Assembly (NCBI GenBank): GCA_020310875.1
Contig: MU260055.1
Coordinates: forward strand, 741,001 to 805,000
From: Ceratopteris richardii
Taxonomy: Eukaryota; Streptophyta; Polypodiopsida; Polypodiales; Pteridaceae
Length of the DNA: 64,000 nt
Direction of reading: 5' to 3'
In this document: positions 10,568 to 20,782 of the stretch, in pieces
How the letters are laid out: each line of letters opens with the position of its first letter
Numbering within the stretch: position 1 is the first letter of the stretch
Made by a program: the position numbers and the translations under genes
The notes under the pieces: generated by a model
What the model was told of the DNA's origin: nothing
Databases searched by the model: none
What the model saw: only the letters and a program-made list of their open reading frames with translations

Positions 10568-11624
10568 TGTTCGTGTAAATTGCAAGCCTACACATTTGGC
10601 TCAAAGGATGCATTGAAGTTTATACATACATGAAGAAGCATAGGAACATATGCTAGTGGATAATTACAACTTTACCTCATTGTAAAAGTCAGATTGACTT
10701 GGAATCTTTTTTAATCACCTACCAAAGTGAGTCATGGAAAAAGTAGCTTATTTGATTGAAGGAATATCTCCTAGGATATAGGAGCTTGATCATAGGGAGC
10801 CAAAAGTTTGAATTTGAATTCAAACTTTTACCCATCTCTTATAAAAATGGTCATGAAAAGTCACGGGTAAGAGAGAGCACTCCCAAGCCTAGCATTACTG
10901 ATTTTTGAGTGTGTGTGAGGTCTATACTCAAGCCACACCTCTCTATACCATTTGGCATTGATGTTCATGCAAATGGAGTTGTATACGAATGTTCATTAAT
11001 ACATACATTCATATTATCTATCTCTGAGTTCTCTGTTAGTCTACTCAAAAGTCTGTCAACTTGTCAAGGGCATATCTCAGTCAATTCTTCACCAAATTCA
11101 GTGATTCAAAGCTTGTTGGATTCAGCTTAAAGTAATCTACATGCTGGCAAAGTTTGAAGACATTCTATCCAGCTCTTTTGGAGAAATCGGCGTCGAGGTG
11201 AACTGTGGTCATTCTCTGCTACAGTCCTAAAAAGTCGGGGGTATAGCTTAACTTGCTAAATTGATTTCTCTTAGCATAGTTTATCATTTTACATCATTCC
11301 ACTTGGAATAGGTAGCTTACTAAGCTAATTAGATACCCCTAAAAGGAATTTTTCCAATTCCTACTGTGCTGGTCATACTGAGCAAAATACTCAGCAGGTG
11401 TCAAGCCATAAATAGAAGGTTTTCTAGAGTTTGTGAATTCCAAAGTTATCTGTTTTGATTCAATCATTGCACACATCATTTCCAAAGGACATAGGACATT
11501 TTATGGTGTCATTGGAAAGCTAAGGAGGTCTAGTTATTAACTTTGAAGCAAAAGAGGGCTGGTACAAAGCAGGTTTAGCAGTACGTACTCAGTCTCTTGG
11601 AGTATCCATCCATCATTCCCAACA
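10568..11624 (+). repeat. 3' LTR of copia K
   Basis: Same length (1057 bp) as the 5' LTR. Begins TGTTCGTGTAAATTG and ends CATTCCCAACA, followed by target duplication TTGAT. It carries the same palindrome (10802-10829) and TATA box. Differences from the 5' LTR are mainly single substitutions with two 1-base indels that cancel. Confidence 0.95.
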
Positions 11625-14053
11625 TTGATTCTCCTACATCGCTAGCTTCAACTATTCTTCCGGTGGTTTCTGGTTGCATTTGCCTTTGTGCTTGGGCTCT
11701 AGTTACCACCTGGATGGGTATGTACTGGGGTATGGAACCTTCAATGTGTTGCACGATTACTATCACATTGATGGGGGTCACTTTCGTGGGAGTATTAGTG
11801 AGGTTCTTAGGGCAATATCTTATAAAGTGATCCTTCCCACATTTAGGACAAAATCCTTGAATATTGAAATATTGTGATTGCACGACAGGTGCAGCATGTG
11901 GGCATTCACATATGAAGTGGTCTCCCTTGCACTTAAAACATGGTCCTTTGGGTCTCTCGGGCCTTAGTTGTGTAGCTTGTGGTCGTAGTTTGGGGTTGGT
12001 GTACATGACTTGAGCATAATGCAGTTCCCAATTTTGCTCGTACTTAGGATTCGCATAATATGGATCTCAGTTTTCCGATCACTTCGTATAGTATGCAGGT
12101 GGGCTATCTACATGGGTGGAGTCAAAACTGTTTGCATTAGGGTCATTGTCTATGATCAAAGGGGTTATGGGCACTAATGCCATATTTCAATTCTCTTCTA
12201 GAATGGCATACTTCATAGAAACTACATTGGTAGGGGGTGGAGGTTGTTGTCCTAGGACATGTTGGGGTCTAGGTTGTGCTTGGTATGGAACTTGATAATG
12301 AGGAGGGGCACGGTAGTATTGTTGTGGCTGGTACTGCCCTTGGTGTCTACTTGGCTGATATGGCTAAGGATAACTTTGTGTAACCACCTGTTTATTATAT
12401 GGGCAATCTTGAGCAATGTGGTTAGTGTATCTATTCTCTATGGTACAATATAGTCCATTGGAGCTTCCTATGGGTTGCATTACGTTTGGACACATATTTG
12501 CCATGTGGTCACCTCCACAAGTGTAACACCTTCGAGGGGGGCTAATTTGATGCTGGGCTTACTACAGACTCCCAATCGTTTGGCCTTTGTTCTACTAAAT
12601 CTTCTATAGAATTGGAATTCCTGGATGAGGTCTCTATAGCACTATCCAAATCTTTATGAGCCTTGGGGAGTTGTAGCTATTCTCCTAGGTTATCTTGTAT
12701 GCCTACATAGATGCGTAAGCATTGGTCCAAAGTCCTTGGTTCCTTCAGGAATACATACGATCTGAGCTTAGTGCTCAATAGACAGTCAATGAACAAAGCT
12801 ATCAGTTTTGCTTGAGTGGGTACTTCCAATGGGGTCCATCTCTCTATGTAACATTTGAATCTTCGAACTGCCATCCTCATTGTCTCTTGAGGTGTTTGTT
12901 TGAATGTATGTATTAACAAAGATGTGTTATGTTTGATTCCACTCTTGGAAAAATCCATAATGAAGGACTCCATCATGTGGTGTATGTCTCTAAATTGGTG
13001 CTGGTGCAATGGTCGAAACCAATCCAACGCATCACCCTTTAGAGTGAGTCCAAAGGCATTAAATTATGTGAACATGTCTTCGACTTTTTCAGCCTATAAC
13101 ACATGTTTGAATTCAGCTACATGCTCATAGGGATCTCCAGATCCTTCATAGCCTTCACTAGTTGAGTAGGCCTCAAAGTTCTAGGGTGGTCTCTAGGTCT
13201 AGGCAAGGGAAATTCATCCCCGCCCCTGTGAGCTCTATGGTCCCTAGTTTATTCTCTTTTTGCTCTCCCACCTTCTGTAGTGGTTCTTTCTCTCCCTATG
13301 CCGTTGATGAAACTAATCTCTAGTCCTCCCTTGTTCTTCTCTCTATGTCCTTGAGATGTGCCAATTCCCGAATTCTCCTTAGACTCTGATCTCATTAGTG
13401 GAAAAGATAATTCTCCTCCCCACGTATTTGCATGAAGACCATGTTCTGTGAACTTATACACCCTTTTTGAAGTGTCATCTAAGTATACTATTTTCCCTAG
13501 GACCTCTGGGTCCTTCAGCTCATAAATCATGGTTGCTCCTATAGCAGTAGGGTGCTCTAGCCTATATCTCCAAAAAACGTCATGGGTTTCTTTATTCCAA
13601 AATAGCTCTATGCTCCTATTGTCCTAGGACATCCACGTAGGGGTTAACACTCTTCTTAGTACTGATTTTCCCTTGGGCGTACAAGGTTCTTCACCACGTT
13701 TCCCTTGTTCTCCCATTCCTAAGTCTTCAATTTCTATCACCTCATCGAGTTCTTTCGTTGAGTCGGGTTTACTCATGACTATGTACATGGTGCCTTCCTT
13801 GTCTATAGAAGCCTCATTTTCAAACTTCACTACCAGATGTTCCAATCCAATAGGTTGGTCAAGGTTGTGCAATTGGATTACTGATCTCCCAAGGCCATCT
13901 TCATATACTCCTACACCCAATCTATTGGTGTGGATGTACTCCAATTGAGTCTTGTAGGGTCCCTCTGTCTTTGCTAGGTGGGCTACTCGAAATGAAACAC
14001 CTGGTTTCCCTCTGTTGAAAGACATATTTGAGTTGCTCATGTCTAAGCTAACT
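11625..14053 (-). pseudogene. Gypsy L gag, degenerate
   Basis: Minus-strand gag of element L in at least four frames. From the 5' side: 13624-14040 (starts MSNSNMSFNRGKPGVSF, ends in an acidic and then basic tail), 13249-13530, 12677-13027 with the retrotransposon gag core (DWFRPLHQHQF, IMDFSKSGIKHNTSLLI, ETMRMAVRRFKCYIERW), and 11625-12006 with two zinc knuckles, CFKCKGDHFICEC and CPKCGKDHFIRYC. Both knuckles have C-x2-C-x3-H-x4-C spacing, one residue shorter than the common C-x2-C-x4-H-x4-C. A Gln/Pro/Tyr-rich linker lies between core and knuckles. Copia K interrupts the protein after the knuckles at 11624/11625. Confidence 0.85.
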
Positions 14054-14653
14054 TCATATGGATAACTACCTAACTATTGAGCCCACGATCGTGATGTAGC
14101 TCTCACTCTAGCCTCAAAAGATCGAACACTTTGTTTATCACTTTTCCCTAAATATCTCCCAGATCTAAGGTTCATTAATCCTTATTTCACCTATTCGCAC
14201 TCACCCTTTTGATTAACTCAATCACTTAGTTCTTTTGATATTTCTTTAAAATTCCTTGTCTTGTCCAATTTTGTCAAGAGGAATCGTTTGGATATGTTCA
14301 ATTGTGACTCATTTTAGCGATGCGTAATCAAATCACACAGTTCTTATGGGCTAGATCCTTATACCCACTTGCTCTCTCTCTCTCTCTATCTATTTGTCTC
14401 TCTCTCTCTCTTGTCATCCACTTCTCACTTTTTATGTAGAGCAAATCCTTGCTACTCTAAAAGTCCTAACACACTCCCTTTATCACAAAGTTTATTTATT
14501 CAAAGAAATCACCAAGTTAGAATTGAAATTCTAGTTACAGCGTTCTCGGAAGCCCTTGAAAAGGCAGTTCTTGTTTGCCCAAGAGTTCTCGGTACTATCC
14601 CGCCAATGATTTTCTCGAACATGCTTACCATCACACGCTCAACCTAGAGCTCG
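14054..14653 (-). other. Gypsy L untranslated leader with CT microsatellite
   Basis: Between the gag start and the primer site on the minus strand there is no supported gene. It contains a TC/CT-rich run at about 14372-14421 and otherwise mixed sequence. Leaders of this length are usual in plant gypsy elements. Confidence 0.5.
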
Positions 14654-14671
14654 TCCCTGGCAACGGTGCCA
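14654..14671 (-). other. Primer binding site of gypsy L (tRNA-Asp type)
   Basis: On the minus strand the sequence reads TGGCACCGTTGCCAGGGA, close to the Asp-tRNA-complementary site TGGCGCCGTTGCCGGGGA of plant Athila/Tat gypsy elements. The two differences are G-to-A changes, which fits decay of methylated cytosines on the other strand. It marks the junction of internal region and 5' LTR. Confidence 0.78.
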
Positions 14672-14678
14672 AATTTGG

Positions 14679-15049
14679 TGTCACTCTAGTACAATGGTGA
14701 GTACCAACATGAGGAGCTCCACCTCATAATTGTCAATCTCTCGAGAGGGTAGGCCGGTATGAAGATCAAGGGCAAGTGAAGTGTGGGAAGGTGATGGTGA
14801 GAAATGCAATTGCATACACACACATGCACACACACAAGGAAAATGGCAATGGAGATCAATGGAAGGCAAGGAAAGGACTCACGCTCATTCATCATCAACT
14901 AATTACAATAGCTCTTCTAGTTACTAGCTCATAAGTTCAACAACCTCCCAAAATGAGGTCTCTAGCTCTATTTATAGTTATTATCTATGTACCATGTAAA
15001 ATATGAATTGACTCTTTTTTGTGAACCATATATCATAAGTAAATTCTCA
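14679..15049 (-). repeat. 5' LTR of gypsy L
   Basis: The LTR begins (in sense, on the right) near 15049 and ends near 14679, just before the primer site. It contains a minus-strand TATA-like CTATAAATAG at about 14968-14978 and CA/GT microsatellite runs at about 14813-14836. The other LTR lies outside the window, so the outer boundary is inferred from where copia gag sequence begins at 15063 and from a TGAGAATTT start. Confidence 0.5.
14968..14978 (-). promoter_or_regulatory. TATA box of gypsy L LTR
   Basis: CTATAAATAG on the minus strand, about 300 bases before the primer site. This is a plausible U3 core promoter position. Confidence 0.5.
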
Positions 15050-15062
15050 TTTTTTGAATTGT

Positions 15063-15828
15063 TTAAAGTACTTCCATAATTACCTTGATTCCTTTTGCAT
15101 CTTTTTTACTTCCTTTGGACCAACACTCTCTCCCAAAATGACACAACTCTCTACAATTGTAGCATTCTTCATTGGATGCTTCTCTTCCTTGTGATCTTCC
15201 TCCTCTTCCACTACTCCTTATTCTTCCTCTTGATACATAGCTTTGGTTGGCATCTTCTTGGTTGCTCAACCTTGAGATTCACCTTCTTCTCCCCCATACT
15301 TGGAAGTTTTGTGCACCTCTTTTGCCTTTTCCTCTACTTGCATAGAGAACTTTGCCTTGGTTGCCTTTGATTGCGAAACTCCTTGGTTCATCTCCTCGAT
15401 CAACATCAATGTGACTGGTAGGTAATCCCTCACATGTACTTATGTGGTGAATACTTTCCATCCTTCATCCTCTCGCTATTGAGGGTGTAAGAAACTTCAT
15501 CATCATCTTCAATTGGCCTCCCAATTGAGCTTAACCTTCAAAATCTAGTCATTAATGCTAGTGCTTTTGCTTTACTAAACTTTTTCAAATCATTTCTTAT
15601 TTGAATCTTACTTGATATGGTGGATGATTAATGCAATCTCTCCAAGGTTTCCCTAACCTTCTTGGATGTGTGTATGTCTTGTATATGCGCTATCATGTTA
15701 TTGATTATGTGCTGGGATGGAATGAATATGGGTCTCCTATCTGTTTCTACCCATTCATTAAGTGCATCAAATTGTCCTTGAAGTGGTGAATCATATACAA
15801 AAGGAATTGGCTCTATGCCACTTTTCAT
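15063..15828 (-). pseudogene. Copia H gag fragment
   Basis: Minus-strand gag pieces in three frames: 15628-15828 (MKSGIEPIPFVYDSPLQGQF..., starts next to the primer site), 15279-15461 and 15063-15269. The last has an Arg/Gly-rich stretch and a CCHC knuckle CYNCRELCHFGREC (C-x2-C-x4-H-x4-C). The fragment ends against the LTR of gypsy L, so it was probably truncated by that insertion or by a deletion. No protease or pol follows. It would belong to an element whose 5' LTR is 15828-16816. Confidence 0.7.
15809..15820 (-). other. Degenerate primer binding site next to LTR H
   Basis: On the minus strand TGGCATAGAGCC, resembling TGGTATCAGAGCC with one substitution and one missing base. It lies a few bases from the LTR end (15828), where a copia primer site should be. 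Confidence 0.55.
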
Positions 15829-16816
15829 GAGGAAGGAGATAAGGAAGAGAGCTCACACACACACTCACAATCAAAGAGGAGCAGTGAGCACACACACATA
15901 TTAAGGCAAGGAAGAATGATCTTCTTCTTCTTCTTCAATTACATAAAATGAATATATAGGAATGACCTAAAACAAAAACACAACTAGTGCAATATATAAA
16001 GAACATTACATAAGGAAAACCCTTATGGAATTTAATCCCTTAGATTTGCATACTACAAGTGAAATGAACCCAATACCTAGGTCCCTTAGTACACCTTGTC
16101 TACTACCCTACAACAAAACTATAATTCACCTACCTTAGACTACTCCAAATCACCTACACTTTAAGAAACACTTAGTATGCATCATAAGCTTTCCAACAAG
16201 CTATAGAATACCTCAAATGAATCCGATTGGGTCAGTCAACAACTCTGTACAAAATAGACTATGCAGAGATATAGGATATGCAAAAATTACGGTTACAGAG
16301 ATACATCAATTTTTTTGCACATAAAATTGAATTCAACAAGCCTTATTAGGTAAAGTAAGAAACATATATAGAATACAGAATGCACCTTGAATCTCTTGAA
16401 TTGGATATGTACACAAAGAGATACAACTATTATAATTAGTCTATGTCTATACCTAGAAGAGACTAGAGGGGTGTGTGCTTGATAGCTCCTCCTTTGTGCA
16501 TGTAATTTACTCCTTTGCATTTTTCCTAGATTGGAGTGCTACGTTTCAGCTCCTTGAGCCTTGGAAGAATCTTGGATTGAGCCTACTTGAGTATATGTCT
16601 CTTGGTCTTCAATGACCTACAAGGCTTCCATACATTTGATGTCCCTTCACCTCCTTTTATAGCTTTTGTATGCCTCATCCAACTTTTCCACCACCTTAGG
16701 ACTATCGTGGCTGAGCTTGAAGTCACACTAAGTGATGATACTCATGACTTTTGTTTACATTAAGGTCTTTTGACCCCTTTGTCCACCTAAAGCTTGCATA
16801 GTTCACACTTTCAACA
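15828..16816 (-). repeat. Copia LTR H, flanked by internal sequence on both sides
   Basis: In sense (minus) it begins TGTTGAAAGTGTG at 16816, directly after a polypurine tract (GCTTGAGGGGTAG at 16817-16829), and ends CTTCCTCA at 15828, directly before a primer site and gag. The first 200 or so plus-strand bases (GAGGAAGGAGATAAG...TACATAAGGAAAA) match the LTR at 56578-56949, but the remainder differs. It therefore acts as a 3' LTR for sequence on its right and as a 5' LTR for gag on its left. Confidence 0.75.
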
Positions 16817-16849
16817 CTACCCCTCAAGCTTAAGGTGGTAGTGTCCATA

Positions 16850-17075
16850 TAAAGCAAGCTCATAGACTTTGAAAACTTTGTTAACTTGGTCACATACAAG
16901 CTTTTGGTGAAGATATCTACAATGTGGTCCTTTGTACCTACAAATTGAACATTAATGTCCCCACTTGCAACCTTTTTCCTTACATAATGATAATGCACCT
17001 CAATGTGCTTGCTCCTTGCATGATACATGGGATTGTTAGCAAGATGTAGGCTTGAAATATCTCCATAAAATGGTG
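16850..17075 (-). pseudogene. Copia H RNase H C-terminal fragment
   Basis: Minus-strand text YGDISSLHLANNPMYHARSKHIEVHYHYVRKKV, then DIFTKSLYVTKLTKF: the last third of a copia RNase H, including the C/G-D-N/I motif in altered form and the conserved H-A-R-x-K-H-I-E-V-x-Y-H-Y-V-R. The open frame extends on to 17223, but upstream of about 17075 the protein is not RNase H, so the element is broken there. About 30 bases separate the end from the polypurine tract of LTR H. Confidence 0.8.
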
Positions 17076-17559
17076 GGAGGGTGGTGTGATGGAGGAAAAT
17101 ACACGGATCCCCCCCTTGGCCTTTCCTTATGCACAGTAGACACAAATGGACCCAAACTCTGCCCCTCAGAGGGACTCTTCTAAAGCCCCCTTGTGAGCAA
17201 TTGCTCATCACACAATAGAGCATCTCTAGGATCCTTTAGTCATTTGCAAGATCATTGTCTTGCATCCTCCTTTATAGTAGCCTACTTGCCAAAGTTTGCA
17301 AGTTGGTCAATATCTAGACCTTAAGCCGTAATTTTTACCACCTAAAGTTAGAAAATCTTGAGGTAGCGACATGGACGATTGCACTTCCTCGATTGCAATA
17401 TGGAGTTCATGAGCATAGATACATCCTTAGGTCCATTCTTTTCATCTTTTGGTAGAGACATCTTTGACATTTATCCCCCAAGAGGCATATGGCTTCTCGG
17501 TGATGACTTGTTTTCCAGGCTTACATTAGGAGTATTTGCCTCTCTTGCCCTAGATTAGT
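17076..17559. other. Unassigned sequence
   Basis: I see no gene, LTR end or clear repeat in this stretch. It includes a C-run (CCCCCCCTTGG near 17109) and joins the broken RNase H to the LINE relic. Confidence 0.4.
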
Positions 17560-17639
17560 AGATCAATAAGCAATTTTCAAGAAATCCCATGGTCAGCTGC
17601 CTTTGTTGTGGCGAAACGAGTGGGCCTACCTTTTGTTCC

Positions 17640-17800
17640 GATCCTCATTTCTAACCCAACAGAGATTCCTTCTGAGATTAATCTTCCACTATTGATTATC
17701 TCAGTAGGTCAAGTATATCAGCCTCCCAAACCAATGTTTTTCTTGTCATAAGGTTGGTCACATTGTGAAAGCATGCCCCTTGAGATCCCGATGCCAAACC
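17640..17800 (+). pseudogene. LINE ORF1 zinc-knuckle segment
   Basis: In one plus frame I read SLPNQCFSCHKVGHIVKACPL at about 17718-17778 (given as its key blocks: SLPNQ, CFSC, GH, KACP), a C-x2-C-x4-H-x4-C knuckle preceded by L-P-N. Plant LINE ORF1 proteins carry Y-x-x-L-P-x-x-C-x-x-C at this place. The frame shifts just upstream (GQVY/QPPK in the other frame). The protein would bind element RNA. Confidence 0.6.
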
Positions 17801-18885
17801 AGACACAAGTCTCAGTAAGAATCAGGTTATCCTCACCCATAGACGTTTTAGCACTCTCCTCCCCCTCAAAATTCATTGGGCTACTCTTCACAACCTCGGG
17901 AGAAAGTTGGACAAGAAACTTCCTCTATCGTGGTAGCTTTATCTGATCCTTCCCCATCTTCCTCTAGCTAGTAGTAACTTGGGTGGCGGCAATAGTTGGG
18001 TTGACATAAGAGATCAATGATGGCACAAGCCTTTGTAACCAATAGGAATTGTTTTAGTGCACTTCAAGAGGAGTTGTCTACTACCTCCTGCACTAACAAG
18101 GTTTTGATGCTCCCAACCAAAGGTGCCTCTCTATCGGCAATCCCCCTTGTGTCAGCCTCCACACCAAGGACCACATGTCCATAGGACTCTATAACTCCTA
18201 GTACTCGATACTCAATTGATAGTGACTTCTTGGTGAATTGGCCATTTTAAGAGGGATAGTCCACTCAGAGACCCCTTGTGATAGTTGGCACTTCTATCAT
18301 GATTGCTACTCCTCTTGGAATAGTGTGTTTTGACTGTCATCTGTGGAAGGAACATTTTGTCTATCATTTCTCCCATTTCTTTGGGGAACAAGAGGACTAG
18401 ACCCCTTCTTCTATTGGGGTTCATGCAATGGCTTTGAATGTTTTGAACTTGATAGTTGCTTTTTCATTCCCCTTTTGCGAGGTCTCAAAGGCTGATTTGT
18501 CCTTGGAAGAGCATTGCATATTGTACATGCTCAAGTGATTGAGTTTTCACATCACCTTGGTGAGCTTCATCATACATATTTATTTATCTGATCATGGGAT
18601 ACAACACAATTCATGTTCATTCCTAGCCTAGAGTCAACTTGTCTTGTCTATAGTTGCAGATACTTGCATTGCCCCTTGATATATGTATGTTCATGAGGAG
18701 ATACACTCTCAAGACAAGGCTCTTGAGTTGGGTGAGTCTACTTGGTTTAACCTTTCTTGGGCTCTTACTCAATAGTTATCATCATGTAGAGGATGCTTGA
18801 GCTTGGATTATTCCCCATCCAAGCTAGTCTCAAAGATGGTTGATTGCTTGTTGTTGTAGCTTTTGGTTTGCTCGATCTCCATGAG

Positions 18886-19410
18886 AGTTTTCTCATGGAA
18901 TGTTCAGGGAGTAGAAGGCCCAAACTTCTTGCAATATAGAGTTCAATTGCGGCAAGAGCTCTGACAGTGCGTGGTTGGTGAGCCCATTAATTTTTTGATG
19001 ATCTAGGAGCACCATCTCTCTTTGGGTAGTACTCATCATTGTGGATAACTCTTGTAGAGACATAGTAAGGTCTTTGGTTGGTTGGATGGATATGGGACGA
19101 TGGGTCCTAGGATGATGTATGTATTCTGATTGGCGATTCCATGCAAACTATGATTATTGATAGGGGAGACTATTCATGGCATGACCCCCTCGATGATCCC
19201 TCAGTGGAAGGGCCTCAAGTATGGCTTGCTGAATTTATATGCCCTGAATCAAGAGAGTGCATATGCTAGATTTTAGTCTTACATTACTTATGTAGCACCT
19301 AATGGAGATTCTTGAAGTGTTGGTGGTGACTTCAACATGATTGAGGCACTTGAGGACAGACATGGTTGTAGCCACATCATGGTTCATGGGTCTCAACTCA
19401 ATACATGGGA
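18886..19410 (+). pseudogene. LINE AP-endonuclease domain
   Basis: Plus-strand text with the family's landmark motifs: FSWNVQG near 18890 (first metal-site Asn), a LLNLYALNQ-like segment near 19230 and GGDFNMIEALEDR near 19322 (the G-D-F-N catalytic block). Several stops interrupt it, so it is inactive. The endonuclease nicks target DNA for target-primed reverse transcription. Text after 19410 (LCLTMMLHN, SPLFCALKDT) still resembles the segment between endonuclease and RT. Confidence 0.75.
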
Positions 19411-19699
19411 GATGTTATGTTTGACAATGATGCTTCATAATGTATAGCATATGAGGATTTTGCAAGAGAGAGAGGTAGTCCCCTTTTTTGTGCTCTGAAA
19501 GATACATTGGTGGGATGAATCTCTCTTGAATTGATAAGATATATGTGAGTGATTCTATGGATGGAGAATCAAGCAAGAAAAGATGACAAAGAAGTTCAAA
19601 GCAAAATGTAATCAATCATTGAGTTTAAAATCAATAATCTTATTCTCTACCCAAAGCCCTAGAGAGGCATGCTTCAAGATAAAGAAAGATACAAGGGAA

Positions 19700-20777
19700 T
19701 GTTGATGTATGAAACACCACAAGAAATGAATTAATGTGACACTAGAACACCTCTATGGTCACCATTAACTCATTGCCACTCCAAACTTTGAGAAATGATA
19801 GCCTAAAGTGAGAACTTTGCTTCTACAGAAATTCCTAGTCACCGAAATGACATACCTTCAGTATTTTGCTAATTTCTCTTAGCTCAAGTATTATTTCTCC
19901 ATGAAACTTTATAGAATGAAACTAGAAGAGTAGAGCTTTCCAACAAGCTATCATATGCATCAAACGGATCTCTAGAACTCAAGTTATGGCTTTCACAAGA
20001 TGACCCTGTATGACCTTCCAAAATTGGAAATCTTTCCTGTTATAGTAAGAGCGCCTGTTTAAAATTAGAATTCGATGCCTAGCATCGACTTGCAACGAGA
20101 ATTCGATGCCGGGCATCGACTTGGGATGTTTTTGGCCACTTTTCAGCAGGGATTCGATGTCGGGCATCGACTTCCCGCATAAAACCTTGATCTTTTGGAC
20201 ACCAAAACTATAGGTGATTTCATGCACACTTAGAATATGACTTATCAACTGGAATTCGATGCCAGGCATCAAGTTGCTCCAACAACATCATGTTTTCAAA
20301 ACACTTCAGTACTGAATGAAAAATATAAATGAAAATATGACTTATCAGCAGAGATTCGATGCCAGGCATCGAGTTGCTTGGAAAACTTGATCTTTTTAAT
20401 TCATCACACAGTAGGCAAGCATGGAGATGATGGAGAAAGACTCATACACAGAACTTTACTCAGTTCTTTCTCATAGCTATGAAAACTCAGAAGTTTTACA
20501 GATGCTTTCTCACTCAGAGAAGCCCGACTATACTCAGTCGTATAAAATGAACTCCTTCTTCTACTTCTTCTCTCTCTCTCTCTCTGCGTCAGTTGATACA
20601 AACTAACTTATATAGATTTTCGTATTCTCGTGATTTTAAAAAAACTTCTAGAACTAAAGTGAACTAACTTTACAAATATGATACACTTGTGAATTTGTCC
20701 CTTCACATAGGCATGGGGTTTTCTTCCTAAGATTTGACCTTCAAATATATGTCCAATTAGTGATTGTTTCTCCAATA
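19700..20777 (-). repeat. Solo LTR (copia A family) with GGGAA target duplication
   Basis: Plus-strand boundaries TGTTGATGTATG ... TCTCCAATA, flanked by GGGAA at 19695-19699 and 20778-20782. The same LTR is found at 24531-25709 beside copia A. No internal sequence is attached, so this is a solo LTR left by recombination. In element sense it starts TATTGGAG and ends CATCAACA, so its termini are TA...CA rather than TG...CA. It has a minus-strand TATA (TATATAAG near 20607) and five palindromes downstream of it. Confidence 0.88.
20071..20372 (-). repeat. Five dispersed copies of a TCGATGCC-N-GGCATCGA palindrome
   Basis: Near-identical 17-base inverted repeats start at about 20072, 20103, 20154, 20256 and 20356, each within a wider context of roughly A-T-TCGATGCC-N-GGCATCGA-C/G-TTG. 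All lie downstream of the LTR TATA box in element sense, so they would be transcribed. Degenerate copies occur in the sister LTR at about 24900, 24953 and 25052. They could be protein-binding sites or RNA stem-loops; nothing in the sequence decides this. Confidence 0.75.
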
Positions 20778-20782
20778 GGGAA

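Larger units (their letters stand above)
5242..11624 (+). mobile_element. Full-length Ty1/copia element K nested in gypsy L
   Basis: Complete element: 5' LTR 5242-6298, primer site 6300-6311, gag-pol 6325-10508, polypurine tract 10558-10567, 3' LTR 10568-11624. It is flanked by a perfect 5-bp duplication, TTGAT at 5237-5241 and 11625-11629. Both LTRs are 1057 bp and begin TGTTSGTG and end CCCAACA; by eye they differ at roughly 40 positions, about 96% identity. The order gag-protease-integrase-RT-RNase H is copia. Two in-frame TGA stops and one frameshift make it non-autonomous. It shares its gag start (MGDGFPS) with C and J. Confidence 0.96.
17560..19640 (+). mobile_element. Degenerate L1-type LINE relic
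   Basis: Plus-strand relic of a non-LTR retrotransposon: a CCHC-bearing ORF1 segment (about 17640-17800), then about 1 kb without clear coding, then an AP-endonuclease domain (about 18886-19410). The RT domain is not recognisable before the solo LTR at 19700, so the copy is truncated on the 3' side. There is no usable reading frame: stops are scattered through both ORFs. The order ORF1 then endonuclease is that of plant L1 elements. Confidence 0.72.

Noticed and set aside
14372..14421. CT microsatellite as a regulatory element
   Set aside because: Simple repeat in a retroelement leader; no evidence for function.
20071..20372. CRISPR-like array
   Set aside because: Spacing is irregular, the repeats lie inside a defined LTR of a plant retrotransposon, and there are no cas genes.
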